Of a stretch of 64,000 nucleotides of DNA, positions 26,301 through 54,358 are shown one piece after another. The stretch spans positions 46,122,458-46,186,457 of the forward strand of contig CM040126.1 of assembly GCA_022559845.1 (NCBI GenBank). Direction: 5' to 3'. The notes under the pieces were generated by a model. It did not search any database. It was given only the letters and a program-made list of their open reading frames with translations, and was not told the origin of the DNA. Made by a program: the position numbers and the translations under genes. Positions within the stretch are counted from its first letter, which is position 1, and every line of letters begins with the position of its first letter. This DNA comes from Amorphophallus konjac (Eukaryota > Streptophyta > Magnoliopsida > Alismatales > Araceae).

Positions 26301-29300
26301 AGCGGCAATTCTGGTTGCTGGGCCTATTTTGGAGATTGCTGCCCACAATGTGCTGCTGTGCTGCAGTGCTACCATTGCAAAACAGAGAGAAAAGTTGGAC
26401 AGGGGTAGGGGTTCATGGGATTTGAAAATAAGAGACAGAGCAAGGGCATTTATGTTCTGCTGGGGTGGACAATGAAGGAAGGGGTGAGACTGAGCCGTTA
26501 ACTCCTTCATGGGATGAATAAAATAAGACCAAAGGAAATGAGGAAGGATAGTTGTACGAGGTGGAGTGGGAAATGGGTGTTCTCAAGAAAGGAGAGCAAG
26601 CATTTAATGTGTTAATAAAATAACAGGGGAGGAGTGGTGAGAGGAGAACAAGGTGATGGAAGGAGGGGAGTTTGGACAGAGTCTGCAAGGATAATAAATT
26701 AGAATAGGAAATTTTAAGACAAGACAAGGATAAGCAGGGAAAGTGGGTTCGGTTTATGGGGCCATGCCTTCTCTTAGGTGAATAAAGAAATAGGAGAGAG
26801 GAATGATGGGGCCAGTGGCTGGATCCGCCATTGTACTGCTGGTTGTGTCTGGGTAAGCAGCGCAGTCCCGCCTGGAGCTGCCATCGTACCACTGGCCATG
26901 TCCAGGGAAGAAACAATGCAGTTCCCAAGGCAATGGAGCTTGTATGCAGCAGAAGGGAATAGAGGAAGAGGAAGAGAGTGGAAGGAGAGGAAGGGGAAGT
27001 GGAGAAGAAGGCGACGTTGGAGATGAGAATGGTTGCAGAGATCTCAAGGCGAATAGGAAAAAGATGATGGTGGCGGCTGGGACCTCTCACCCCTTCCCTC
27101 ACGAGTTCTCCTCTTGGGCACTCTCACGCAGAGTAATGCTGGGTTTCTCACCCAAAAAGAAACTATACTTTCCATTCCTTTTCCATTCATTCCATTCTCC
27201 AATACCAGAGAGGGGGTCTCTTATGTAGAGGATTTGACTCTTTTGCCCATATGAATTTAACAAAAGACCACTACCCTGTATTAAAAAGGCCCAAACATGT
27301 GAGGCCCATTTAACTACAAACCTAGCAGAAATGAAAAGCCCAAACTAAAGATAACAAACTATCTTTAGACTCTAAAACAGGATCTAAATAAAATCAAAAT
27401 TACATAATAAAATAAAATGACTCTACTAAGTCTAACGAGCGTCTCCCCACTGTGTCAATGTTGAGACGCCCACCGATCAAATGCATTTGTTGACGAATTA
27501 GCCCAACTTGTTCCTGCATCAGATTCTTCTTTGTTCAATACAATAAATTTGTGAGACATTGTGAAGGCTAGAGGATTTGAAAGGAAATTCTGATAGGTCA
27601 ACATGAAATTCTATTAGAAGTCCCGAAACAAAATTCTCAGTGAATGTTAATCAGTCTGCTTTGGGTTTTTTGTTCTAGTTTTTAGCTCCTATAAATATTC
27701 GATTTGGAAATAAATCCTCTAATGTGCAATATTTAGTTTTGACTCCAATGAACTTATTGTATCTTAGAAGTTAAGTCCCCGCAGTTAAGGACCGTATTCA
27801 CGGAATATTCTTCCAAACCAAGAGAAAAGATAGGAGAAAAATACCATTCACAGAGGGGGGTGAGGGAAGAGAGAGACCCCCCAGGGTAAATTAGTCACTC
27901 TCTTTTTATGTTAATCGTAGTCACTTTTAAGCTATATAATTAAATTGTTGCAATAGTTTATTGGAGCCAAAACTAAATATGTATGTTGCAGGTTCTAAAA
28001 TTAAATATTTAAAGGGATTAAAAACTAAAAAACTTTTCCCCCATAAGATCTATCAAAATTCATTGCACAAGCTTGTTTTTGTGAGTTTCTTATTATTCTC
28101 AATCTTGATCAGCTAAGTATCACTTTGTACATCGGATCAGTTTGGCCAAGTCTGGACACAATGCCCCCTGTCTAAATCTAATCACACTACAATTCTGTCA
28201 TTTTTCTTCATTTTTTTCTGGCCTACAATGGAAAAATTTTATTCATGACCTAGGACTTTTTCTATATCCTAATATGCATTATATTCAAAACAAAGCAAGT
28301 TTGATATTTTTCAAGTGTCTGAAAATTCTAACAAATATGCAAGACATTTTTTCCCCTCGTTGAAGCCATCTTTGAATCAAATCATGCCTTCTATCGATGC
28401 ATTTGTATCAAATGAGTGCAATGCTTTTCGAATGTTAATGTGAAAAGCTGGTGATCTATGTTCAATTTCACACAGAGGGGTTTCCCAAACCTATAAACAA
28501 AGGAATGTTGCCAGTGTTATATATGAAACAGTAACATTGTCTATGGCTGGGGGCTTATAGTTGGCCGCCAGGAGGGAGCAACTAATAGTTCTTTTGTTAT
28601 TTTTCTCTTGTATCTCATGTGCACTTCTGAAACAGGGCTGCTCCTGTCCTTTATACTGGCTATTTACGTTCTACAATCGTCTCAGGAGAAGCTAGCAAGG
28701 TACGTTATTTCTTTCGTACTAAATCAGAGTCAGAATTAGGAGCCTCCAATCTGTGTGCATGCCTTGTTGTAGTTTACTTTTTGGTGGATGTATTAATCAA
28801 ATGTTCATACTTGTGAGGAATGCTATTACCCATATTTTTTCATCTTTTTTAGCATAGTCAATTAAAGCCTTCCGATCAAATAATCAGATGGCTCACGCTA
28901 AAGGTACTTCTAGGACAAACTTTTATGCAAGTGACATGGGAAGAGCATCTTGATCAAATGATCGGATGACTCAAGATTGTATAGCATCTCTCCATACTGA
29001 GAGGCGATGGAGTTGGGTTCATTTATTAGCCACTTTGGAGCTTTCCTTTCCCGAAAGGAAGGCCAATTGTTTTCTGGGTTCTTGACTCCACGATGGGGAA
29101 TGAAACATCCCCATGCTACTGCTTCGTGCAAAAAGAGGGGGATATAAAAGGCTGCTGCTTTGTTTTTAGTCAGATAGCCTAGTGGTAGAACTACAGGCCT
29201 CCCATCTAAGTGGGGGGAGATTGACTCTTAGCCCCAATAAACCACAAATAAGGGGGAAAACCCGCTCAAGCAGGATGCCAGGCTGCACAGTGGTCTGCCC

Positions 29301-29567
29301 AAAACTGGGCAAAAAATCTGCCCATCCAGGTGACAAGTGGGATCAAACCCCCATCCTCCCCACAAAGGGAGGAGGGGTGAGACCAACCGCCCTACAGGCG
29401 GTGCTTAAAAAGCTGTTCATTCGAAAGAATAGTGTGCTTCTCAATGGTACCACCCACTTTCAAAAAAATAGTGTGCTTCTCAATGAAAATTTCACTTTTA
29501 CAGGTTCGTGAGAGAGACTGTTGCTGAGAGTAGCATGCCTGGGGTGGGCGTGGCCAAGGTTGAATAA
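11380..29567 (+). CDS. Unrecognised single-pass membrane protein, 3' seven exons (partial)
   Basis: Seven exons were assembled by eye: 11380..11495, 12041..12134, 12262..12322, 14789..14870, 25580..25635, 28636..28699 and 29504..29567 (TAA at 29565). All have GT/AG borders, and the phase matches at all six junctions (2,0,1,2,1,2). The 178 codons read as one soluble-looking region followed by a hydrophobic segment from FGGFYVLF to ILAIYVL (about residues 127-149). The protein ends in a short basic/acidic tail, VAESSMPGVGVAKVE. Recognisable stretches include EGIPKLVMTQLSRPLS, HEKFLIPWLYV, VPMIDVHL and FWDPEHWPKHVLVRYTW. I cannot name the family. The first listed exon could begin further upstream in the same open frame, and the N-terminus was not found. 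Introns are 545, 127, 2466, 10709, 3000 and 804 bp. The exons carry no stops, so the gene is probably functional. Confidence 0.85.
13970..14180 (+). mobile_element. Short RTE LINE derivative with inverted 5' part
   Basis: The left part (13998..14055, CTTGGGACCAGCCATGG) matches the reverse complement of the RTE 5' end seen in the two longer copies. The right part (about 14070..14150, ATTGGATAGA and GTAGCTGACC, then GATGACGATGA) matches the RTE 3' end in forward orientation and ends in a GATGAT-rich tail. A 5' inversion joined to a forward 3' end is the known signature of twin priming during LINE insertion. The copy lies in the 2.5-kb intron of the membrane-protein gene and is strongly diverged. 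Confidence 0.6.
15530..16327. mobile_element. Non-autonomous hAT element, 798 bp
   Basis: A perfect 8-bp target duplication ACTGAGTC (15522..15529 and 16328..16335) flanks inverted ends CATAGTTGTCAAGGCG (left) and CATAGTTGTTAAGGCG (right, opposite strand). Both subterminal regions are packed with GGCGCCTAGGCG and AAGCGGCGC motifs that can fold back on themselves. The middle is AT-rich, then a (GA)n tract (about 15870-16070). It encodes no transposase. The GGCG-rich ends and internal GA tract resemble hAT-B and hAT-C, so one of their relatives probably mobilised it. Confidence 0.92.
17345..17627 (-). pseudogene. RTE-A ORF, C-terminal region
   Basis: The reading contains IAPIDNKMRESRLRWFGHV, SAPVKRCDRI and RARGRPKMRWCDVI, the conserved C-terminal part of RTE polyproteins found after the reverse transcriptase. 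It ends about 35 bp before the 3' tail. The hAT-B insertion separates it by about 4 kb from the rest of the ORF. Confidence 0.75.
18306..20830 (-). CDS. hAT-B transposase, nearly intact
   Basis: The transposase has all the usual plant hAT parts. The start is at 20830. A BED-type zinc finger (CNFCKKVCKGG and KQHI, residues about 50-85) comes first, then a linker, then DUF659 (GPGYKGPGYHEMR, IMSDAWTDRKGR). A short phase-1 intron (20016..19912) follows, then VTDNESSY, CAAHCLDLML, the RNase H-like remainder to about 18880, and the dimerisation exon (18848..18731, SASSCERNWSTFEQ). The C-terminal exon (from 18650) carries an acidic region. Compared with hAT-C, one extra A in an A-run near 18350 shifts the frame in the final tail, giving a shorter end. 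Exon borders near 18850-18900 are uncertain. The core has no stop codon, so recent activity is possible. Confidence 0.85.
21079..21465. repeat. (GA)n-rich leader of hAT-B
   Basis: An irregular GAGAGAGTGAGAGATCGGAGA repeat of about 390 bp lies between the GGCG-rich end of hAT-B and its transposase start. The long Ser/Leu/Arg readings through it are repeat artefacts. Equivalent GA/CT tracts lie at the same relative place in hAT-C (40150-41070) and inside the 798-bp element. Confidence 0.9.
21941..22860 (-). pseudogene. RTE-A reverse transcriptase, broken
   Basis: Sense-strand blocks include ENQFGFMPNRSTT and FLDLEKTYD (22621..22415) and the catalytic-site motif FADDIVLIDES at about 22170. The conserved thumb-side sequence LERWRLALESKGFKI follows. 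Stops and frameshifts break the ORF between blocks. Relative to copy B this copy keeps the frame through LIDESIDAL. Confidence 0.8.
23492..24190 (-). pseudogene. RTE-A AP-type endonuclease, broken
   Basis: The blocks show the DNase I/AP-endonuclease fold motifs of LINEs: LQETRWKGHK (24140), GGDLNGHVGKDN (23835), HISQIDYFLIRK (23630) and TPQHRLL with the final histidine (23550). This enzyme nicks the target for reverse transcription. A stop and a frame change near 23900 divide it. Copy B has the same layout. Confidence 0.8.
24714..24836. mobile_element. Possible tiny hAT-type MITE
   Basis: Imperfect inverted ends (CATAGATAACAAAGGTGAG on the left, CTATGTTAACAAATGCAATC on the right from the other strand) enclose about 90 bp of CCTAGGTGAGG-type palindromic sequence. 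This is like the ends of hAT-B. No clear target duplication is visible, so the call is tentative. Confidence 0.4.
26140..27620. other. Intronic sequence with GC-richer block, no gene supported
   Basis: This is part of the 3.0-kb intron between exons at 25635 and 28636. A 229-codon minus-strand frame (26413..27102) is Ser/Pro/Leu-rich with no motif, and the opposite strand is equally open. Near 27439..27469 GCGTCTC and GAGACGC form an inverted repeat, a feature seen in some LTRs. I infer an old retroelement fragment. Confidence 0.35.
27668..28043. mobile_element. Mutator-type MITE with about 80-bp inverted ends
   Basis: The left end (TAGTTTTTAGCTCCTATAAA ... ATATTTAGTTTTGACTCCAAT) matches the right end read on the opposite strand (TAGTTTTTAATCCCTTTAAA ... 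ATATTTAGTTTTGGCTCCAAT) over some 80 bp. The interior is short and non-coding. Long inverted ends suggest a Mutator-like MITE. I could not fix the target duplication. Confidence 0.65.
29165..29410. mobile_element. Two tRNA-derived SINE heads facing each other
   Basis: On the + strand an A-box-like TAGCCTAGTGGTAG (near 29177) is followed by a B-box-like GAGATTGACTC (near 29217). On the minus strand a TAGGGCGGTTGGTCTC A-box-like sequence (near 29395) is followed by a good B box GGGTTTGATCCC (near 29345). Both have tRNA-like spacing, so each half resembles the head of a tRNA-derived SINE and they are arranged convergently. The pair sits in the last intron of the membrane-protein gene, about 95 bp before its final exon. 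Confidence 0.6.
29428..29485 (+). repeat. 19-bp direct repeat before the last exon
   Basis: AATAGTGTGCTTCTCAATG occurs at 29428..29446 and 29467..29485, just upstream of the acceptor at 29503. It may be a local duplication or a footprint of an insertion. No function is implied. Confidence 0.8.
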
Positions 29568-31630
29568 AAATACTTTGCTTGGTATGCCTCGTGAAGGATC
29601 CACCTGTTTCAAGTGCTGGGGATGAAGCTCCGCCAGAATGGACTTTCGGTCACAGGAGCTTCTCTGGAGATACACGAGAAATGGGCTGATTGTCGTTCCT
29701 GACAGTGGTTGATTTTACAATCGAACGGAAGGTCCCCAGCGTTTGTCCTCCAGACAATGGTTCCTTGTCGCCCAAATTTACTGGATACAACGTTAAAATA
29801 CTTGTAGTAGTGTAGATTTTGTTAAAACTAGAACCTCTTTTTGAGAGCAAGGGGTTAAACTATAAACCCCACTACCGCCATTTTCTTGCATGTGAAACTC
29901 GTTCATGTGGACTGCTGGAGTATGGAAAATGACTTTGTTTTGCTTGACGTCTTGTGGAGGCTTTGAAGGGATGCAAACGGGGCGTGACAGGGGAGGCTTC
30001 TGTAGTGATAAAAATGGCTCAGGACGGCTGCGGTTCCACATTTTAATTGACCGCAAAAATTGTCCAGGGCCATACTTTGTGCAGATTCTAAACTGTTAGT
30101 ACTTGATTTTTTTTACGTGTTCGAGTCCAATTGTTTTGTTGACATTTAATTTTAAGACTTGTTAATATATATATATTTATTCTAGTTTTAATAAAAAATC
30201 AAATCAGAACTTTTTAGATTGAGGAGAAAAATGAGTTGTTTAGAAAGCTTTCATATGCACCTATATGAAATAAGGTATGATCACTCTGAACTAATGGTTT
30301 TCATGTTAAAAAGCAGCCCAACACACGAAGATAGGTAGGGATGAGATGGAGGTGTGCTTCAGACTTTGTCCTCCTATCTGGAGACCACCAATCGTGGGGC
30401 TTCCTTCCTCTACATTCCGGTGTAATTTCTTCGGCGGCCTGATACCTATGGTTGTTGGGCCATCAACCGCTGGGATGGTTGCATGGAATAATCCATGACT
30501 AATACTTGATCCACATCACAGTACGCAATATTTGGCTTTTGAATGGTCCACATGAGACGATGGAACCAATCGTAGTTGAGTTGCTTGACTAGATATTATA
30601 AATTACACCCCAGGTTAGTTGAGATGATTGCAAGGCTGTCGGGAACCGGCCATGAGGGGCCGTTGATAATTACCACGTACACCATATTCCCTGGATCTAC
30701 GGATAAAAACATTTTTGACCCCAGCAGAGTTCTTTTATTGTGAGGGCTTTTACATATGAGATTTTTTTTTGCATATACAACGCTATTAAAGCTGATTGTG
30801 TGAAAATTCTATCCAGCATTTAGATTTGCTTGCATACCCAGCTCATGTCAATTTAACAAATGCGATTCTCTTTAACTTTGGTCAAAATAACAAATAGAGT
30901 ATGCCATCTTCTTCCTCACTAAGAATTTTTTAAGTCTTTTTACAGAAGACTAACAATAAAGACATGCATGATATTTAATTCATGCAGGGAAAATAAATTT
31001 TCATGCAAATTTATTTTTAATAGGGTCATATATGTAAAAAAAATCCATATACTATCTTTATCTTGCATTTGCATTTGCATATATATGCAAAAATGCTGAC
31101 AATATGCACCGTTTCAAGTGGTCTTTTTTACACACAAAATATTACAAAAGGACTGCTATGTAATCTTTTTTTGGACAATATTAGCATTTTTTATTGATAT
31201 GAACAAATACAAATGCCGAAATGATATGTAATTTTTGTTCTCACAATGACTTGTATGCAAACATATCTAACCACCCAAAATTATTTTTCCCAAGATGATA
31301 GTTGCTACCGATACTCGAGAACTACCAGACGGTAAGATCGGTACTTTTAACTCAATTCAGTAAGACACTCGAGAAAACACTACGCGGTTGGTACGTTTGT
31401 TCATACCCACTATTAGACAAATGAAATCTTCTTGGCAAATGAAAATCATCGAACAAAATACAGTCCAGACGCACGCAACAGTATTTGTTTCCTTCAAAAA
31501 AAAACCTTTCCCTAGTTCTTTCTCCATAGAATTCAAAATCTACTCCTGGAAACACACTGGTCCATGGGGTTTGACTCGGGTTCAAATGCCCTGCGAATGA
31601 GATAGAAAGGTGATTGCACCCGTGGATACT
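29568..31630. other. Intergenic region between the convergent host genes
   Basis: The 3' ends of the + strand membrane-protein gene and the - strand RPS26 gene face each other here. The sequence is AT-rich and contains no supported ORF. The 3' UTRs of both genes must lie in it. Their poly(A) sites could not be fixed by eye. Confidence 0.5.
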
Positions 31631-49207
<17,577 letters not shown>

Positions 49208-49260
49208 CGCCGCAGCTCAGAGCAGCCTCGCAGTCGGATTCGTTACTCTTCCGCCTTGGC

Positions 49261-49392
49261 TAGGGTTTCGGATGCGGCAGCGGTAGAAGCCTCCGGGCCA
49301 GATGTGAGTGTTTATAACGGGGGCTTCTGGGCCGGATCGTACCGCGCAATGGAAGGCGTGGGTTCGATCCAACCAAGGGCCGGAAATGGGCC
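49261..49392 (-). promoter_or_regulatory. RPS26 promoter: TATA, telo-box and site II motifs
   Basis: Read on the minus strand: a telo-box AAACCCTA (49268..49261) lies in the leader, a TATA-like TTATAAA lies near 49317..49310, and TGGGCC/GGCCCA (site II) motifs lie at 49333..49328 and 49392..49387. Telo-box plus site II is the classic combination of plant ribosomal-protein promoters (established knowledge). It agrees with the adjacent eS26 start codon. Confidence 0.75.
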
Positions 49393-49479
49393 GGTCTGAG
49401 AAGCCCGGCTCCGGAGGATGCGAAAAACCCGCACACCACCGCTCCCTTGGCACGAGAGTCGCGCACTCGCGCCACAGTC

Positions 49480-51340
49480 TAGAATTGCGTTTGGGAGTGA
49501 GATTATAAATTATATAGATCTCATTCTAATAATTAGGATCTATTTTTTCTTTTTAAAATCTCGTCAAAATGAGTTTTTAAATTTGAGAGAAAATATACTT
49601 TATTGTTACTATCTCTCTCTAATCTTAAAATATACTTTATTGTTACTATCTCTCTCTAACCTTAAGAATCTAATTTTGAAACGAGAGATCAACTTTTTGA
49701 ACATTAATACGTTTGTCTCTCACAAAGAGTCGTTCAATGATTGGAAGTTACTTTCATAATCCACTCTATTGGAATACCAAATGTGCCACACTATTGTAAT
49801 GATTATAACCTCCACTCTCTGAGGTCACATTTGATTCGAAGATAAATTTTAAAGAGAATAAATTAAATTATTTTGAGTTAATTTATTTTTATCTCAATGT
49901 TTGTGCTAATTTGGTTCGTCTTAGATAAATATGGTGATATCCTTATTACTAATTTGGTAAAAAAGAATGATACGAACGGAAATAAATGCTGAAAAAATTA
50001 TTAAATTACATTTATTATCCCGAGTTAAAAGACATGACGTTGTTTTACGTTTGGTTAGAAATAAGGGGCATTTATTATAAAAATAGTTATTATTAATAAT
50101 CTTAATTAACACTATTATACTCCTTAACTAAATGTATCTTAATAATGATGATTATAAATAATTAATATAATATTTAATATATCTCATTAAAATTGTCTTT
50201 ATTAATACTTAGTAATATAAGAATATTATATATTTATTAATTATTATCTTCTTATTTAAACATAAATAATATTAATTAAATTAATATTTAATAATTAATA
50301 GTTAATGATATTTTTAGACCTAATTATAATGAGAATATTTGTTTGGACTGAATATGATAATTATTTTCTATCTTCAACATATTAGGAGTACTTGGCTATA
50401 ATTTAACAACTATGATTCAAGAATTATATTTTTCTCGTATGGACTTGACAACGATACGATGATAGCTATATAGTAATAATTCACGATGATAGCTATATAG
50501 TATTAAAATTATTACTTATAATTTACAGAAATCATCTTTGAAATTTAGATGTTATACTTATTTTTTAGGTGAAAATTTTCATATTTTTACCCAATTATAT
50601 CTCAATATCGTGATAATCTATTTTTTTCCTTTCACGAGTGATCTAGCCATGAATTATAACGAGACAAATTTAGAAACACTTGAGGGATTTAAATGTATAT
50701 CTCCCTTTACTTACCTACTTTGTTCCTATGAGTCACGATTTTTAACTATTCTTATACTCATTTCATAATTAAATAAGAAAATATACTTTGGACATATTCA
50801 TATTAACTTATTTTCCTTTGATCTCATGACAAAATGATCATAAGTAAAAAAACTATCAATAATTAAAACACCCACGTGAAAAATCTTATTTCCAAGTGAA
50901 AGACTTAATGAACATGATAAAATACGATTTATCACATTTAAGAAAATTTTACAAAAAATTATAAATGTTTACTCAAACATACAAATGTTTGTCCAATCAA
51001 TTCTTCTTACACAATTTAAAATTATAAAATTTTGACAATAAAGAGTCACATAGTGAACAATCAACTCGAGAGTAAATTTCTCTTTCTCGATTGTTCGTCT
51101 TAAATCTTCTACCCGTGCACATTCTTCAATCTCTCTTGTTGTTATAGATATGTTAGATATTTCTTCTGTCTGTTGGTTCGAATCATTTTCTTGAAAGATG
51201 TATATGACATAATCACAAATTATAACATTCAGTGCAGAATATGTGAACTTGATAAGAGTAAGGAGATGAGGCTCAAAACAACATGAGATAATGTAATCAC
51301 ATGAATCATGTTTCATCACAATAGTTGGGGGTTGCCTTTA
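49480..51340. other. Very AT-rich intergenic sequence
   Basis: Upstream of RPS26 the DNA becomes very AT-rich. Small duplications occur (AAAATATACTTTATTGTTAC near 49589 and 49625, ACGATGATAGCTATATAGTA near 50456 and 50483). There is no supported gene except the weak candidate listed next. Confidence 0.5.
50969..51195 (-). CDS. Possible exon fragment, low confidence
   Basis: A minus-strand frame from about 51195 reads QENDSNQQTEEISNIS, then TREIEECARVEDLRRTIEKE and ends at 50969. The charged, heptad-like composition is unusual for such AT-rich DNA, and a possible acceptor (TTTCAAG) precedes it. No family is recognised and no partner exon was found. It may be part of a decayed transposon. Confidence 0.25.
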
Positions 51341-51479
51341 GGCCATCCAACCCATCATCATTACCTCAAGCATACTTGATAAGATCAATAATAGTTTGAC
51401 ATTGGGAAGGAGTATAATACCAACATTGAATAATGGGAGCACTGAATAATGGGAAGGAGTATAAAACACAAATCTGTCA

Positions 51480-52412
51480 CCGCTGAACACACACACAAAA
51501 ATCTGACAGAACAATGTCTCCACTAAACACACACACACACACATATCTGTAACTGAACACACACACGCACACTGTCACCACTAAGCAGAACACACACACA
51601 CCCAAAAATCTGGCAGAACACATACACACACACACAAATCTGTCTCCACTGAACATACACACGCACACAAATCTGGACACACGTACACACAAAAATATAT
51701 GTCTCCACTAAACACACACACACAAATGTGGCAGAACACACAGACACAAAAATCTATCTCCACTGAGCACACATACACACCTTAAAATAGCCAATTGAAT
51801 ATATGCACACAAAAAAATCTGTCTCCACTGAGTGCACACACCACCCAAAAATCTGGCAGAACACACACACACACACAAATCCGTCTCCACTGAGCACACA
51901 CACGTACACAAATTTGGCAAAACACACACACAAAAATCTGGTAGAATACACACACACACCCAAAAATCTTGCAGAATATGCACACATACAAAAATCTGGC
52001 AGAACACACATACACAAAAATATTTGTCTCCACTGAATACACACACACAAATCTGCCTCCATTGAATATAGACACACGCACACAAATCTGGCAGAACACA
52101 CACACACACACCCAAAAATATGTCAACACTAAACACACACAAACCTGCCAGAACACGCATACACATACACATACACACACACAAAAATTTGTCATCATTA
52201 AACACACATACACACAAATATGTCAGAACACACACACACACACAAATCTGTCTCCACTGAATACACACGCACACAAATCTGGCAGAACACACACACATCC
52301 CAAAAATCTGTCACCATTGAACACATACACACACACAAACTTGCCAGAACACATACACACACACACACATAAATCTATCACCATTACACACACACACAAA
52401 TCTGCCAGAACA

Positions 52413-52460
<48 letters not shown>

Positions 52461-52504
52461 TCTGTCATAACACACACATACACACACAAATCTGCCAGAA
52501 CACG

Positions 52505-52600
<96 letters not shown>

Positions 52601-53180
52601 TCTGTCTCCACTGAATACACACTCACACGCACACAAATCTAGCAGAACATATACACACACCCAAAAATCTGTTACCACTAAACACACACACACGCACACA
52701 CAAACTTGCTAGAACACACATACACACACACACACACACAGAAATATGATATGACCAATCACACATACACAAATCTGTCTTCATTGAACACACACACACG
52801 CACAAATCTGTCTCCACTGAATACACACTCACACGCACACAAATCTAGCAGAACATATACACACACCCAAAAATCTGTTACCACTAAACACACACACACG
52901 CACACACAAACCTGCTAAAACACACATACACACACACACACACAGAGAAATATGATATGACCAATCACACACACACAAATCTGTCTTCATTGAACACACA
53001 CACACACGCACACACAAATCTAGCAGATTTCACACATAATATTACTGTCACCACTGAACACACATACATACATCAATCTATCATCACTGAACATGTACAC
53101 ACACACATAAATATACCAGAACACACACGTACACACTCTCTATTTATTTGTCACCATTGAACATGTGCACGCACGCACAC
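51480..53180. repeat. CA-rich minisatellite of about 1.7 kb
   Basis: Runs of (AC)n alternate with two short conserved spacers, AAATCTGTCTCCACTGA and AAATCTGGCAGAAC, with many point variants. This makes units of about 25-45 bp. The central block 52509..52596 is nearly pure CA. Long Thr/His and Cys/Val frames on the two strands are artefacts of the repeat. Confidence 0.95.
52601..53006. repeat. 206-bp higher-order duplication in the minisatellite
   Basis: A block starting TCTGTCTCCACTGAATACAC at 52601 recurs at 52807. It includes the unusual non-CA insert GAAATATGATATGACCAATC (near 52741 and 52947). The two copies are nearly identical, which indicates a recent unequal exchange. Confidence 0.9.
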
Positions 53181-53699
53181 ACACAAATGGGTAAATCTGC
53201 GTACTTAAAAGCAAATGAAATTAGATTGTTAGTTCAAACCTTTTTATGAGAAGACTTAGCATGGCTAATAAGATTGGTAGAGGTGGATTTGTGCGTGTGT
53301 CCTGTCATATAATAAGGTCATATAATCAAGAGAAGAATGATAGAAAAGAAGCAAAAGAATAAGGCCATATAATCATAATAAGTGTATTTCTTAATTATGG
53401 ATTATGCGTAGACTTGTTGTAGCAACTCGGAAAGACAAAAAGAGAATAAATAGAAATAATTGTATAATATTTAATGAGATTAAAAATTTGAAAGAACCTT
53501 TATACAAAGATTCACGTTAAAAATTATAACAGGGCTAATGTGGGCCTTGATAAATTGGATTAAAATCTTAAACCTGTTAAATTGGTTTTGGGTTAAGGCC
53601 ATCTAAACAGAGATTAATGGGTTTTAATATTAAGTTCTTAAGAACAAATCCATAGGCTTTAGTGGACTTTAAAATTCACTACAAATAAATCTTAAATAT

Positions 53700-54230
53700 A
53701 TAAACCCAATCAAGATTAAAACCCAACAGTTAATGAGCTCTCCCGTAAGTAGCTTAAAGAGTTTCCTCATTTAACATATAACTATCTTAGCATAAAGGGC
53801 CATTAGGGACTTTCACGTAAAGCCCATAATGACCCGTTCGAAGGTTGTATGGGTGCATTAGGGTTTCTGCGGTCAAAACCGGGATAGCGGCTGAAGACTA
53901 GGAAGTTTTAGCAAACTAGGACTCTTAATTCACATAGGAATCTACAAGGATTCTAAACATTATAAATAAGAATCCCCACGCGATGGCAGAGCCATCGTGC
54001 TCCTGCTATTGCTGGTTCGTGCTGTTGTTGTTGTGCTACGGCGTTGGTTGGAGAGAACCTGTGAAGAAGTGATTGGCTTCTTCCTCTTCTTCTTCCTTCT
54101 GCATCCATCTTCTACAACGTCAGTCTACTTCATGTTCTTCTTCTTCCCGATGTTCATGGTCGTCTGCAAAGCTCCTTCTTCCCCTTCGTCTGTTAAAGCA
54201 TCATAAGGTAGGTATTCTCCCAAGCACAAA
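53700..54230 (+). promoter_or_regulatory. LTR-like promoter segment with TATA and hairpin
   Basis: TATAAATA (53961..53968) is followed 12 bp later by an inverted repeat CGATGGC-AGA-GCCATCG (53981..53997). A CT-rich leader comes next. The spacing puts a likely transcription start at or near the hairpin. The leader has a short Leu/Val/Phe-rich open frame that I do not regard as a gene. The segment probably belongs to an LTR retroelement or LARD that continues through the hairpin array. Confidence 0.4.
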
Positions 54231-54358
54231 CACTAAATAAATATCATGCTAGACGATAGAGCGTGCAATTTGCATCTATGTACCTTCCCAGGCGTGTTCC
54301 CATCATATAGTTTTGTTTTTATAACGTTATGGCATCATCTTTGCATGACCATGAATTA

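Noticed and set aside
26413..27102. 229-codon minus-strand frame
   Set aside because: Ser/Pro/Leu-rich with no motif. The opposite strand is also open, and it lies in an intron of the membrane-protein gene.
51803..52712. Long Thr/His and Cys/Val-rich reading frames, up to 247 codons, on both strands
   Set aside because: They are translations of the CA-rich minisatellite: open in several frames at once, low complexity and without splice or start context.
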